NCBI GenBank assembly: GCA_903875465.1
Contig: CAIQWB010000023.1
Coordinates: 1-63,461 of the forward strand
Direction of reading: 5' to 3'
Source: an uncultured Verrucomicrobia subdivision 3 bacterium
Lineage (GTDB): Bacteria; Verrucomicrobiota; Verrucomicrobiia; Limisphaerales; UBA11358
Length of the DNA stretch: 63,461 nt
Part shown: in pieces, positions 52,440 to 60,799 of the stretch
Position numbering within the stretch: the first letter of the stretch is position 1
How the letters are laid out: each line of letters starts with the position of its first letter
Translations under genes and position numbers: made by a program
The notes under the pieces: model-generated
The model's input: the letters and a program-made list of their open reading frames with translations, nothing else
What the model was told of the DNA's origin: nothing
The model's database searches: none

Positions 52440-53354
52440 GTGGAAACTGTCACCCAGCTGACCAACCAACTTGTTGCCTCCTACGCCCAATTGGGCGGGA
52501 TCAATCATTTGGATGGCAAAAACCTGCCCTCCAAACGGGCCATCACGGCCATCACCCAGGACCTGCTGCGCCTCCTTTTCCCCGGCTTTTTTGACGAAAA
52601 ACTCATCCATTCCTCCGAAATCAAAGTCGAAACCGCCGCCCTGCTGGACCAGGTCCTCGGCAGTTTCGAGGATGAAATCCGCAAAAGCCTGGAATACCAT
52701 TCCCCACCCCACCTGGCCAAAAACCAAATCCCCCAAGCCGCCCACGACCTGACATTGGAATTCCTCGGCCGCCTGCCCGCCATCCGGGAAGTCCTCCAAA
52801 CCGATGTCCAGGCCGCCTTCGATGGCGACCCCGCCGCCCTGAGCAAGGAGGAAGTGCTCGTTTCCTATCCCTTTGTGGAATCCATCGCCGTCCAGCGGCT
52901 CGCCCATGCGCTTTATCTGAAGGAGATTCCCCTCATTCCCCGCATCATGGCCGAATGGGCCCATTCCCGTTCCGGCATGGAAATTCATCCGGGTGCCAAA
53001 ATTGGCACCCATTTCTTCGTGGATCATTGCACCGGCACCGTCATTGGCGAAACCGCCGTCATTGGCAATCACGTCAAGATGTATCACGGCGTGACCCTCG
53101 GTGCCAAATCCACCGCCGGCGGCCAGCAATTGCGCGGCAAAAAGCGCCACCCCACCATCGAAGACCACGTCACCATCTACCCCGGGGCCACCATCCTGGG
53201 CGGCGACACCGTCATCGGGGCCGGCAGCACCATCGGCGGCAACGTCTTTATCATGGACAGCGTAAACCCCAATTCCCTGGTCATTTATGACGGCTTGGAT
53301 ATGCGGGTGCTGAACAAAGCCGCCAAGTATGCCGCCTTGGATTTTCAAATCTAA
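52440..53354 (+). CDS. cysE: serine O-acetyltransferase
   Basis: 304 residues from GTG 52440. It acetylates L-serine with acetyl-CoA for cysteine synthesis. The N-terminal helical domain (about 1-170) is longer than in enterobacterial CysE and fits the EpsC/plant-like group. The left-handed beta-helix follows: GMEIHPGAKIGTHFFVDHCTG, VIGETAVIGNHVKMYHGVTLG, KRHPTIEDHVTIYPGATILGG, with the catalytic-region His-Gly-Val-Thr-Leu-Gly intact. cysK is not nearby. A GNAT gene follows after 14 bases. Confidence 0.93.
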   Translation: METVTQLTNQLVASYAQLGGINHLDGKNLPSKRAITAITQDLLRLLFPGFFDEKLIHSSEIKVETAALLDQVLGSFEDEIRKSLEYHSPPHLAKNQIPQAAHDLTLEFLGRLPAIREVLQTDVQAAFDGDPAALSKEEVLVSYPFVESIAVQRLAHALYLKEIPLIPRIMAEWAHSRSGMEIHPGAKIGTHFFVDHCTGTVIGETAVIGNHVKMYHGVTLGAKSTAGGQQLRGKKRHPTIEDHVTIYPGATILGGDTVIGAGSTIGGNVFIMDSVNPNSLVIYDGLDMRVLNKAAKYAALDFQI

Positions 53355-53368
53355 GCCCCCGCTCCCCC

Positions 53369-53851
53369 ATGCCCGAAATCTCCCCCGCCACCCTGGCCGA
53401 CGTCCCCCAACTCGTCGGTTTGCTCACCATCCTCTTCACGCATGAAGTCGAACTCGCCCCCGACCCCGCCAAACAGGAACGCGCCCTCCGCCTCCTTCTC
53501 ACCCAACCGGAGCAGGGCCGGATCTTTTGTGCCCGGGAGGGCAACCAGGTATTGGGCATGGTCAGCTTGCTCTTCACCATCAGCACCGCCGAGGGCGGTC
53601 GCTCCGCCTGGCTGGAGGACATGGTCGTCCATCCGGGTCACCGCCAGCAGGGTCACGGCCAGCAACTCATCCAGCACGCCCTGCATGCCGCCCAAACCCT
53701 CGGCTGCACCCGGGTGACCTTGCTGACCGACGGCATCAACACCGCTGCCATGCGCTTTTACGAACGCGCCGGCTTCACCCGCTCCGCCATGGTCCCCTTC
53801 CGCCTGCACCTGCCACCGGCTGGCCCATCCGGATCGCCTTGTGAAATTTGA
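53369..53851 (+). CDS. GNAT family N-acetyltransferase
   Basis: 160 residues. The GNAT fold is clear: N-terminal PEISPATLADVPQLVGLL, the strand AWLEDMVVHPGHRQQGHGQQLI with the acetyl-CoA loop QxxGxG (about 94-99), and MRFYERAGF near the end. It lies 14 bases after cysE, so it is probably co-transcribed. Acceptor unknown. Confidence 0.85.
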   Translation: MPEISPATLADVPQLVGLLTILFTHEVELAPDPAKQERALRLLLTQPEQGRIFCAREGNQVLGMVSLLFTISTAEGGRSAWLEDMVVHPGHRQQGHGQQLIQHALHAAQTLGCTRVTLLTDGINTAAMRFYERAGFTRSAMVPFRLHLPPAGPSGSPCEI

Positions 53852-53875
53852 AGTTCCGCCCGTTCGCAAAACCAG

Positions 53876-53904
53876 TTGACGTCGGCAGCGTCCGTGGTTA
53901 GTTT
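53876..53904 (+). promoter_or_regulatory. putative promoter of the leu attenuator-leuA unit
   Basis: TTGACG (53876-53881), 17-base spacer, TAGTTT (53899-53904). Transcription would begin near 53910, at or just before the leader ATG (53911), so the leader peptide might be read from a leaderless transcript. The -35 is strong. The -10 matches the consensus at four of six positions. Confidence 0.5.
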
Positions 53905-53910
53905 GTCAGG

Positions 53911-53976
53911 ATGAATCGCAACCTGAACCTGCTGCTTACGAACGCGCTGCTGAACGGCGCGGCAGTTGGGTTTTAA
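53911..53976 (+). CDS. leuL: leucine leader peptide of leuA attenuator
   Basis: 21 residues: M N R N L N L L L T N A L L N G A A V G F. Six of 21 are leucine (five CTG, one CTT), all within the first 14 positions. Five Asn are also present. The stop is followed after 19 bases by a strong terminator hairpin and then leuA. This is the standard arrangement of ribosome-mediated attenuation, in which leucyl-tRNA shortage stalls the ribosome and favours an antiterminator. Translation signal: CAGG lies just ahead of the ATG. Confidence 0.85.
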   Translation: MNRNLNLLLTNALLNGAAVGF

Positions 53977-54028
53977 TTTGGTTGTCAAATTTACTAACCC
54001 CACTGCCCAACCGGCGGTGGGGTTTTTT
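53961..54028 (+). promoter_or_regulatory. leucine attenuator: antiterminator segment and terminator
   Basis: The terminator arm AACCCCACTGCC (53996-54007) pairs fully with 54013-54024, with one G-T wobble. The segment GGCAGTTGGGTT (53961-53972), inside the end of the leader ORF, can instead pair with that same 5-prime arm at 11 of 12 positions, forming an antiterminator. The two pairings exclude each other. A ribosome that finishes the leader would cover 53961-53972 and allow termination. One stalled at the Leu codons (53923-53952) would leave it free. Confidence 0.8.
53996..54028 (+). terminator. rho-independent terminator of the leu attenuator
   Basis: 12-bp stem (53996-54007 with 54013-54024), 5-base loop CAACC, followed by six Ts (54023-54028). 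It lies 48 bases upstream of the leuA ATG, so its strength sets leuA transcription. Confidence 0.9.
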
Positions 54029-54075
54029 ATTGATTAATCTCAGCAAAAGCGCCACCGCCATAACCAACGAAAGCC

Positions 54076-55731
54076 ATGCTCAAAGATACTGTGCACAAAT
54101 ATCGTCCGTTCCCCCCGGTGGCGCTGCCCGACCGCCAGTGGCCCAACCGTGTCCTCGCCCGCGCCCCGCGCTGGTGCAGTGTGGACTTGCGCGATGGCAA
54201 CCAGGCGCTCGCCGTCCCCATGAACGTCAGCCAGAAGCTCGAATTGTTCCAGGCCCTGGTCAAAACCGGCTTCAAGGAAATCGAAGTCGGCTTCCCGTCC
54301 GCCTCCAACACTGAGTTCACCTTCAACCGCCGGTTGATCGAGGAAAAGCGCGCCCCGGACGATGTCTGGTTGCAGGTGCTCGTCCAGGCCCGGGAGGATT
54401 TGATCGAACGCACCGTGGAATCCCTCATCGGTGCCAAACGGGTGATCATCCATATGTATAACTCCACCTCGCCCGCCCAGCGGCGCGTGGTGTTCGGCAA
54501 ATCCAAGGAGGAAATCAAGGCCATCGCGGTCAAGGGCGCCCGCATGATTTATGAGCGCCTGCACCGTTTGCAAGGCACCGAAATCGCCCTCCAATATTCG
54601 CCCGAAAGTTTTAGCGGCACCGAGGTGGAATTTGCCCGGGAAATTTCCGAGGCCGTCATGGATGTCTGGCAGCCCACGCCCGAGCGCAAGATGATCCTAA
54701 ATCTCCCCGACACGGTCGAAGTGGCCATGCCCAATGTCTATGCCGACCAAATCGAATGGATGTGCCGCCACCTCAAAAACCGGGAATCCCTGGTCATCAG
54801 CCTCCACACCCACAACGACCGCTACACCGGCGTGGCCGCCACCGAACTGGGCTTGCTCGCCGGTGCCGACCGCGTCGAAGGCACCCTCTTTGGCAATGGC
54901 GAACGCACCGGCAATCTGGACATCGTCACCGTGGCCCTGAATCTCTACATGCACGGCATTGATCCGCAGCTTGATTTTTCCAACCTGGGCGAATTGGTGC
55001 GCGTTTACGAGCGCTGCACCGGCATGACCGTGCCCCCACGCCAGCCTTATGCCGGCGAACTGGTCTTTACCGCCTTCAGCGGTTCCCACCAGGACGCCAT
55101 CAAAAAAGGCCTGGCGGAATGGGAAGGTGGCGGCCGCACGCATTGGGACGTGCCCTATTTGACCATTGATCCCAACGACATTGGCCGCGAATACCGCGAG
55201 GTGATCCGTGTTAACTCCCAGTCCGGCAAGGGCGGCGTGGCCTACCTGCTCGAAAGCGAATTTGGCATCGAATTGCCCAAGGATTTGCAACGTGAATTCG
55301 GCCCCATCGCGAACGACGCCGTGGACCGCCTGGGCCGCGAAGTCAGTGGCGCCGAACTCAAAGGCATGTTCTGGCAGGAATACATCGAACGCACCACCCC
55401 TTGGGAAATCGCGTCATTTGCCACCGAAAGCCAGAACGGCTCCGTCCGTTGCCGGGCCACCTTGTTGCATCACGGCACCCCCGTGACCATGGCTGGCGAA
55501 GGCAATGGTCCGCTGGCCGCCCTCGTCAATGCCTTTATCAGTCAGGGCCAGCCCCGCTTCGAAATCGCGAACTATAGCGAGCACGCTTTGAGTGCCGGCG
55601 AGGCCGCGAGTGCCATTGCCTACATTCAGATTAAACATGGCAGCGGCAAAACCATCTGGGGCGCCGGGGTGGACACCAACATCGAATTGGCCTCGGTCCG
55701 GGCGGTGTTGAGCGCCTTGAACCGGTCTTGA
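54076..55731 (+). CDS. leuA: 2-isopropylmalate synthase
   Basis: 551 residues, the longer yeast/actinobacterial-type LeuA. It condenses 2-oxoisovalerate and acetyl-CoA, the committed step of leucine synthesis. Seen: KYRPFPPVALPDRQWPNR, WCSVDLRDGNQAL (33-45, metal and substrate site), KEIEVGFPSAS, HTHNDRYTGVAATELGLLAGADRVEGTLFGNGERTGN (metal ligands and acyl-binding region) and a C-terminal LeuA regulatory domain (about 420-551) for leucine feedback. Transcription is governed by the attenuator just upstream. leuB, leuC and leuD do not follow. Confidence 0.96.
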   Translation: MLKDTVHKYRPFPPVALPDRQWPNRVLARAPRWCSVDLRDGNQALAVPMNVSQKLELFQALVKTGFKEIEVGFPSASNTEFTFNRRLIEEKRAPDDVWLQVLVQAREDLIERTVESLIGAKRVIIHMYNSTSPAQRRVVFGKSKEEIKAIAVKGARMIYERLHRLQGTEIALQYSPESFSGTEVEFAREISEAVMDVWQPTPERKMILNLPDTVEVAMPNVYADQIEWMCRHLKNRESLVISLHTHNDRYTGVAATELGLLAGADRVEGTLFGNGERTGNLDIVTVALNLYMHGIDPQLDFSNLGELVRVYERCTGMTVPPRQPYAGELVFTAFSGSHQDAIKKGLAEWEGGGRTHWDVPYLTIDPNDIGREYREVIRVNSQSGKGGVAYLLESEFGIELPKDLQREFGPIANDAVDRLGREVSGAELKGMFWQEYIERTTPWEIASFATESQNGSVRCRATLLHHGTPVTMAGEGNGPLAALVNAFISQGQPRFEIANYSEHALSAGEAASAIAYIQIKHGSGKTIWGAGVDTNIELASVRAVLSALNRS

Positions 55732-55791
55732 CGAAGCCCCAGCCATCCCGCATGCTCTTCAGGTTATTTTATATCGCCAAATCTTGAAGCA

Positions 55792-56646
55792 ATGTCTAGC
55801 GTGAACCAGGTTATGAAATTGATCCGTAAACTCCTGTTGGCTAACGTACTGGCGCTGTTAACCGTTCTTGGCCTGACGTCCGCGCTGGCCCAGCCCGCAC
55901 CGCCGGTGGTGGCCAGCCAGCCCGCTGCCGTGCCGCCCCCGCCCGTCAATGGCCCCCTGCCGGCCACCGTGCTGGCTTGGGACTCGGAATTAAAGTCCAT
56001 TGACGCCAACGAGGGCGATGAAGCCGGCCACCTGTTCTTTAGTTTCACCAATGTTTCCACCTCCGACGTGGTAATCCAGAACGTCCATCCCGGCTGCGGT
56101 TGCACCACCGCCCAAGTGCCGGCCAACTGGGTGATCCCGCCCGGGACGAATGGCACCATTCCCGTGACGATCAATCTCCACGGCAAAACCGGCACCTTGT
56201 TCAAAAACCTCACCGTGACCACCGACAAGGGCGTCAAAATGCTTAATTTCCGGGTCAATGTGCTGCCCGTCCCCATGCCGGTAATGACCGCTGCCGATCG
56301 TACCAACAACCTCAAAATCGCCATGACCGACCGGCAGGCGGTTTTTCACGGCGATTGTGCCACCTGCCATCTCAAACAAGGTGAAGGCAAATATGGCAAG
56401 GCCCTTTACGACGCCGATTGCGGCATCTGCCACGAAGGCGAACACCGCGCCTCCATGGTTCCCGATTTGCACAATTTGAAAGTTCCCACCAGCCCCGAAT
56501 TCTGGCATACTTGGATTACCCACGGCAAACCCCTCAGCCTCATGCCGGCCTTTTGCGGTGCGGACGGCGGGCCGCTTTCCGACATGCAAATTTCTTCCCT
56601 CATCGTCTACTTGAACTTCGCCATTCCGCCCAAGCCCACCCCCTGA
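55792..56646 (+). CDS. DUF1573 domain fused to c-type cytochrome, secreted
   Basis: 284 residues. ATG 55813 is an alternative start. Signal peptide to about ALAQ. The DUF1573 beta domain (about 60-160) has FSFTNVSTSDVVIQNVHPGCGCTTAQVP with the typical GCGCT cysteines. The second half holds two heme-binding motifs, CATCH (189-193) and CGICH (210-214), and a cytochrome c-like end (GKPLSLMPAFCG...LSDMQISSLIVYL), where the Met could be an axial ligand. DUF1573 is common in Bacteroidetes and planctomycete-like secreted proteins. Pairing with a cytochrome suggests a periplasmic redox role. It follows leuA by 60 bases. Confidence 0.85.
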   Translation: MSSVNQVMKLIRKLLLANVLALLTVLGLTSALAQPAPPVVASQPAAVPPPPVNGPLPATVLAWDSELKSIDANEGDEAGHLFFSFTNVSTSDVVIQNVHPGCGCTTAQVPANWVIPPGTNGTIPVTINLHGKTGTLFKNLTVTTDKGVKMLNFRVNVLPVPMPVMTAADRTNNLKIAMTDRQAVFHGDCATCHLKQGEGKYGKALYDADCGICHEGEHRASMVPDLHNLKVPTSPEFWHTWITHGKPLSLMPAFCGADGGPLSDMQISSLIVYLNFAIPPKPTP

Positions 56647-56841
56647 TTACCCGAGGTGGGAAACCTTGCCCCCCGGGCGCCGGTTAATTCAAGCCCCTAA
56701 ATGGCCGCCGCCCAGGCCGGCACTAATTTTTTGCCCAATGGAATCGCCAGCCGCGAACGTTGCAAAAAATTAACCCGGCAAGTCTTGACCTTATTCGTGG
56801 ATATGGCAAGATGTGCGACTATTTTAGATAATCTAGATACC

Positions 56842-58677
56842 ATGCTGCACATAAGAAACATCGCGATCATCGCTCACGTTGACCATGGCAAAACCACGCT
56901 CGTGGACTGTCTGCTCAAGCAATCCGGCACTTTCCGTGCCAACCAGCACGAAACCTCAGTCGAACGCCTGATGGATTCGATGGATCTGGAGCGCGAGAAG
57001 GGCATTACCATCCGCGCCAAAAATGCCGCCTTCAAGTATAAAAATTTCCACATTAACATTGTGGACACCCCCGGACACGCAGATTTCGGCGGCGAGGTCG
57101 AACGCATCATGAACATGATCGACGGCGTGCTGCTCGTCGTTGATTCCGCCGAAGGCCCCCAGGCGCAAACCCGCTTTGTGCTGCGCAAGGCCCTCGAAGC
57201 CGGCGCCAAGCCGATCGTGGTCATCAACAAAATCGACCGCGAAAACGCCAATCCCAAGAAGGTGCTCGACCAGGTGTTCGAACTCTTCATGTCGCTCAAC
57301 GCCACCGATGAGCAACTGGATTTCCCCTTCATTTATTGCTCCGCCAAACAGGGCTACGCCAAAACCGAGCTGGAACATGTCACCGGCACGATGGAACCCT
57401 TGTTTGATGCCATTGTGAAGCACATTCCCCCCCCGCGCGCGAAAGCGGGCGAGGGCTTCCAATTGCTGGTCGCCAATCTGGATTATAGCGAATACTTGGG
57501 CCGTATCGCGTTCGGCAAGATTCACGAAGGCAAGGTCAAACTGGGCGATGCCGCCATTTGCCGCCATGGCCATGGAAAAATTTCCAAAGGCAAAATCACC
57601 GCGATTTATCACTTCGAAGGCATGAAGCGCATCGAAGTCCAGGAAGCCCACGCCGGCGACATCGTCGGCCTCTGCGGCTTCGAGGAAGTCTTCATCGGCG
57701 AAAGCATTTGCGATTCCGAATTGCGCGAATCCCTGCCCTACATCCCCATTGATCCGCCCACCATTCAGATGGAATTTGCCGTGAATGACAGCCCCCTGGC
57801 CGGCCAGGACGGCAAGCTCGTCACCGCCCGCCACATTTGGGACCGCTTGGTGAAGGAAACTCGTACCAACGTCGCCCTGCGCGTTGCCCAGACATCCGAC
57901 CCCAAAATCTTCGCGGTCAGCGGCCGTGGCGAAATGCAAATTGCCATCCTCGTCGAGCAAATGCGTCGCGAAGGCCACGAGGTGCTCGTTTCCCGTCCCG
58001 AAGTGCTCTGGAAAAAAGATGAGAGCGGCAACCCGCTCGAACCCATCGAGAAGCTGTTTGTGGAAGTTCCGAGCGAAAACCTCGGTACCATCATGGAAAA
58101 CCTCTCGGGCCGCAAAGCCCAGATCACCAACATGAACCATGTGGGCAACCAGGTTTCCGTGGAAGCCCTCGTCCCCATGCGCGGCCTCATCGGCTTTGAA
58201 ACCGACCTGGTCAACTCCACCAAGGGCATGGGCGTCATGAGCCATTTGTTTCATGAATACGGCGAGGACCGCGGTGAAATCGCCGCCCGCAAAAATGGTT
58301 CCCTGGTCTCCATGGATAACGGCGAGGCCACCTCGTACGCCTTGAATATGGTGCAGGAACGCGGCCGCTTGATGATTGAACCCGGCGACCAGGTTTATAT
58401 CGGCATGATCGTGGGCGAAAATTCCCGCGAAAACGACATCCCGGTCAATCCCGTGAAGGAAAAACGCCTCACCAACATGCGCTCCCAAGGCGACGGCAAG
58501 GGCATTCAATTGAACGCCCCCCTCAAGCTGAGCCTCGAACGCGCGCTGGAATACATCGACACGGACGAATACGTGGAAGCCACGCCCAAGAGCCTGCGCC
58601 TGCGCAAGAAAGTGTTGGACGAGAACCAGCGCAAACGGTCCGAGAAGTCCCGCAGCATCAAGTATGTGACGGAATAA
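56842..58677 (+). CDS. typA: translational GTPase TypA/BipA
   Basis: 611 residues from ATG 56842, the family's usual length. An upstream in-frame start would add 47 atypical residues. Seen: IIAHVDHGKTTLVD (G1), ERGITI-equivalent EREKGITIRAKN (G2), VDTPGHADFGGEVER (G3), NKID (G4), SAKQGY (G5) and the BipA C-terminal domain. It binds the 70S ribosome and aids assembly and stress responses. It ends in a strong terminator at 58704. Confidence 0.97.
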   Translation: MLHIRNIAIIAHVDHGKTTLVDCLLKQSGTFRANQHETSVERLMDSMDLEREKGITIRAKNAAFKYKNFHINIVDTPGHADFGGEVERIMNMIDGVLLVVDSAEGPQAQTRFVLRKALEAGAKPIVVINKIDRENANPKKVLDQVFELFMSLNATDEQLDFPFIYCSAKQGYAKTELEHVTGTMEPLFDAIVKHIPPPRAKAGEGFQLLVANLDYSEYLGRIAFGKIHEGKVKLGDAAICRHGHGKISKGKITAIYHFEGMKRIEVQEAHAGDIVGLCGFEEVFIGESICDSELRESLPYIPIDPPTIQMEFAVNDSPLAGQDGKLVTARHIWDRLVKETRTNVALRVAQTSDPKIFAVSGRGEMQIAILVEQMRREGHEVLVSRPEVLWKKDESGNPLEPIEKLFVEVPSENLGTIMENLSGRKAQITNMNHVGNQVSVEALVPMRGLIGFETDLVNSTKGMGVMSHLFHEYGEDRGEIAARKNGSLVSMDNGEATSYALNMVQERGRLMIEPGDQVYIGMIVGENSRENDIPVNPVKEKRLTNMRSQGDGKGIQLNAPLKLSLERALEYIDTDEYVEATPKSLRLRKKVLDENQRKRSEKSRSIKYVTE

Positions 58678-58703
58678 CTCTTTGCTTCCGCAAGGAACAC
58701 CTG

Positions 58704-58732
58704 GCCCGTGAACACCCGTTCACGGGCTTTTT
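58704..58732 (+). terminator. intrinsic terminator after typA
   Basis: Perfect 10-bp stem GCCCGTGAAC (58704-58713) with GTTCACGGGC (58718-58727), 4-base loop ACCC, then five Ts. It lies 27 bases after the typA stop. Confidence 0.92.
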
Positions 58733-58762
58733 CGCTTTTTACGTCGTTTTCCCAAACGAGTA

Positions 58763-58891
58763 TTATTCGGTCAAATCCATCAGCCTGGCGGTAATCTCAG
58801 AAGCTAAACTCGCCAGGCCATTCATCAACCTGCCGATTGCTCCTAAAACCATCAACCCGCTGGCTTTGGCGTCGCCCCCACCAGTTGCCAT
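58763..58891 (-). CDS. 42-codon ORF coupled to the SpoIIE phosphatase gene
   Basis: Starts one base after the phosphatase stop (TAA-A-ATG on the minus strand) and ends at TAA 58763-58765. The peptide begins MATGGGDAKASGLMVLGAIG and ends EITARLMDLTE. After a Gly-rich start it has a long amphipathic helix pattern with leucines and small residues. Composition is protein-like, with few rare or basic residues of the kind seen in chance GC-rich frames. I know no family. Termination-reinitiation coupling suggests a partner or regulator of the phosphatase. Too short for routine gene calling. Confidence 0.5.
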   Translation of the reverse strand: MATGGGDAKASGLMVLGAIGRLMNGLASLASEITARLMDLTE

Positions 58892-58892
58892 T

Positions 58893-60530
58893 TTAGCACT
58901 TAAACCGCATCGTCTTCCGAACGTATTCTACCCCCACCAGGCACACATCGTCATCAAAGCCTTGGTCCAAAGAGAAGTTGCGGATGCGGTCCACCAATTC
59001 ATCAAACATCTGCCCGGCGGGCAGCGCCATGAGCGATTTTACGTCCAGCAACAGGCGTTGCTGCGAGTACAATTCCTCATTCTGGCCCTGCACTTCATAA
59101 AGCCCGTCCGTGAAGAGCATGAGAAAATCCCCGGGCACAATGATGGTTTCACTCGTCTGGTAGGGCGGATCATCAAACAGCCCCAGCGCCGGCTGGCTGT
59201 GCCCGCAATCATTCACCAATGGTTGCACCCGGTTGCTGATGGGGTTTACCAGCAGTGGCTTGGGATGCCCCGCATTGGAATAGCGCAGGGTTCCCGTCTG
59301 GCAGTTGGCCACCAGGTAAAAGGCCGTGGTCAGCATCGGGGACCCGGTCGTCTTCAAAATATTGCACAGATCCGAGTTTAATTTCCGGAGGAAGGCGCCC
59401 GGATCCCGCGCCAGCGGTTTGAGTTCCTCCGCCAGGGCGCGGATCATGGCCGTGACCAGCGCCGCCCGCACGCCGTGCCCGGTCACATCACAAATAAACA
59501 CCCCCACCTCCTCATCGGAGAGCGCCGAGATGCTGAAGAAATCGCCGCTGACCGCCTCCGCCGGCTGGTAGCGGTGCACAAATTGGAAGGCGCTGTCCGC
59601 CGGCGGGACACTCGCCGGAAAATTGGGGTAAGTTTGGGGCAGCATCGCGAGCTGGATCTCGCGGGCCGTGCGCAGATTTTCCTCCATCAACTGGTTTTTG
59701 GCGCGCAATTCCTCCCGGCTGCGGGACAGTTCGCTGGTGGCCCGGCGGATCTGTTCCTCCGACCGCTTGCGCTCGCTGATATCCTCCACCGTGCCCTCGT
59801 AATACAACAACCGCCCCTTGGCATCCCGCACCGCCCGGCAATTTTCCGCAATCCAGATGATCGTGCCGTCCTTGCGATAAATGCGGGATTCAAAACCGCT
59901 CAACGTGTCATGCAACTGCATCAGCCGCACAAATTCCTCCCGGCGGCCCGTCTCCACATAAAGCCGGTTGGCAATATCCTTGATGCTGGCCATGAGTTCC
60001 AGGGGCGTTTCATAGCCATAAATCCGGGCCAGGGCCACATTCGCCAGCAGGTAATGGCCATCGGGCGTCGTGCGAAAAATCCCCTCGATCAAATGATCGA
60101 ACACGCTGTAGTAATTCTCCCGCTCGTCAATCAAGGCAATGCGCTCCTCCTGGCGCTCAATCGCGCATTGCACCGCATGTTCCAGCGAAAACAGCGTCAA
60201 ATCCTCCTTCACCAGATAATCTTGGGCGCCATTCCGCACCACTTCGGAGGAAAACACCTTGTCATTGGCCGGGCCCAAAACAATCACCGGCACCCGCAGC
60301 GCCCGGGTGACCAGCGAGGTCAGTTGAAACAACCAGGCCAGGCTCACCGCCGGTACTTCGAACAGGATCACGTGGAACTGGCTTTCCCCCAGCTTGCCCA
60401 GTCCGGCATCCATCGTTGGGACGATCTCCAGCACGCTCCCCGTGGTCGTGACCCGCAACCACTCCGCCACGGCGAACGCGCAGCGCTCGTCATTGCCGAT
60501 CAACAACACTTTCAATGATTCTGATTCCAT
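58893..60530 (-). CDS. pseudoreceiver-PAS-SpoIIE protein phosphatase
   Basis: 545 residues from ATG 60530. Order: receiver-like domain (1-120), PAS (about 135-255, ending YYEGTVEDISERKR), coiled linker (255-295, with TAREIQLAMLPQ) and PP2C/SpoIIE phosphatase (296-545) with metal Asp residues in VSGDFF (D330) and CDVTGHGV (D348). In the receiver the phospho-acceptor position reads ILFEVP, with Glu58 in place of Asp, while the acidic pair (NDE) and Lys108 (YLVKED) remain. It is likely a cytosolic serine phosphatase of a partner-switching pathway that senses input through PAS. The anti-sigma partners are not in the window. Confidence 0.9.
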   Translation of the reverse strand: MESESLKVLLIGNDERCAFAVAEWLRVTTTGSVLEIVPTMDAGLGKLGESQFHVILFEVPAVSLAWLFQLTSLVTRALRVPVIVLGPANDKVFSSEVVRNGAQDYLVKEDLTLFSLEHAVQCAIERQEERIALIDERENYYSVFDHLIEGIFRTTPDGHYLLANVALARIYGYETPLELMASIKDIANRLYVETGRREEFVRLMQLHDTLSGFESRIYRKDGTIIWIAENCRAVRDAKGRLLYYEGTVEDISERKRSEEQIRRATSELSRSREELRAKNQLMEENLRTAREIQLAMLPQTYPNFPASVPPADSAFQFVHRYQPAEAVSGDFFSISALSDEEVGVFICDVTGHGVRAALVTAMIRALAEELKPLARDPGAFLRKLNSDLCNILKTTGSPMLTTAFYLVANCQTGTLRYSNAGHPKPLLVNPISNRVQPLVNDCGHSQPALGLFDDPPYQTSETIIVPGDFLMLFTDGLYEVQGQNEELYSQQRLLLDVKSLMALPAGQMFDELVDRIRNFSLDQGFDDDVCLVGVEYVRKTMRFKC

Positions 60531-60799
60531 AGTGCAAACCGGCCCCGGGATCGGGCACCCGTCCCTCAAGTCCCCTAAACATACTAGGTTGGCCCGCCGC
60601 CGCAATACACGAGTTGCCGGCGCTGGCGGCAAAACTGCCAATGCCAAAAAACCGGATTCCCTGAAAATTCCCCATGGCCGGGTTGCCCTTGGGGACTTTT
60701 TTCTTTGAATATTGAAATTTGATTTTTGATTTTTGAGGCCCCCCCTTCATTCAGCTTCCCAAAATGCCGCCGCCAACTTATCATGGTTATTGCATCGTC

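Noticed and set aside
56956-58509. 517-codon minus-strand open frame opposite typA
   Set aside because: Antisense shadow of a highly conserved GTPase gene in GC-rich DNA.
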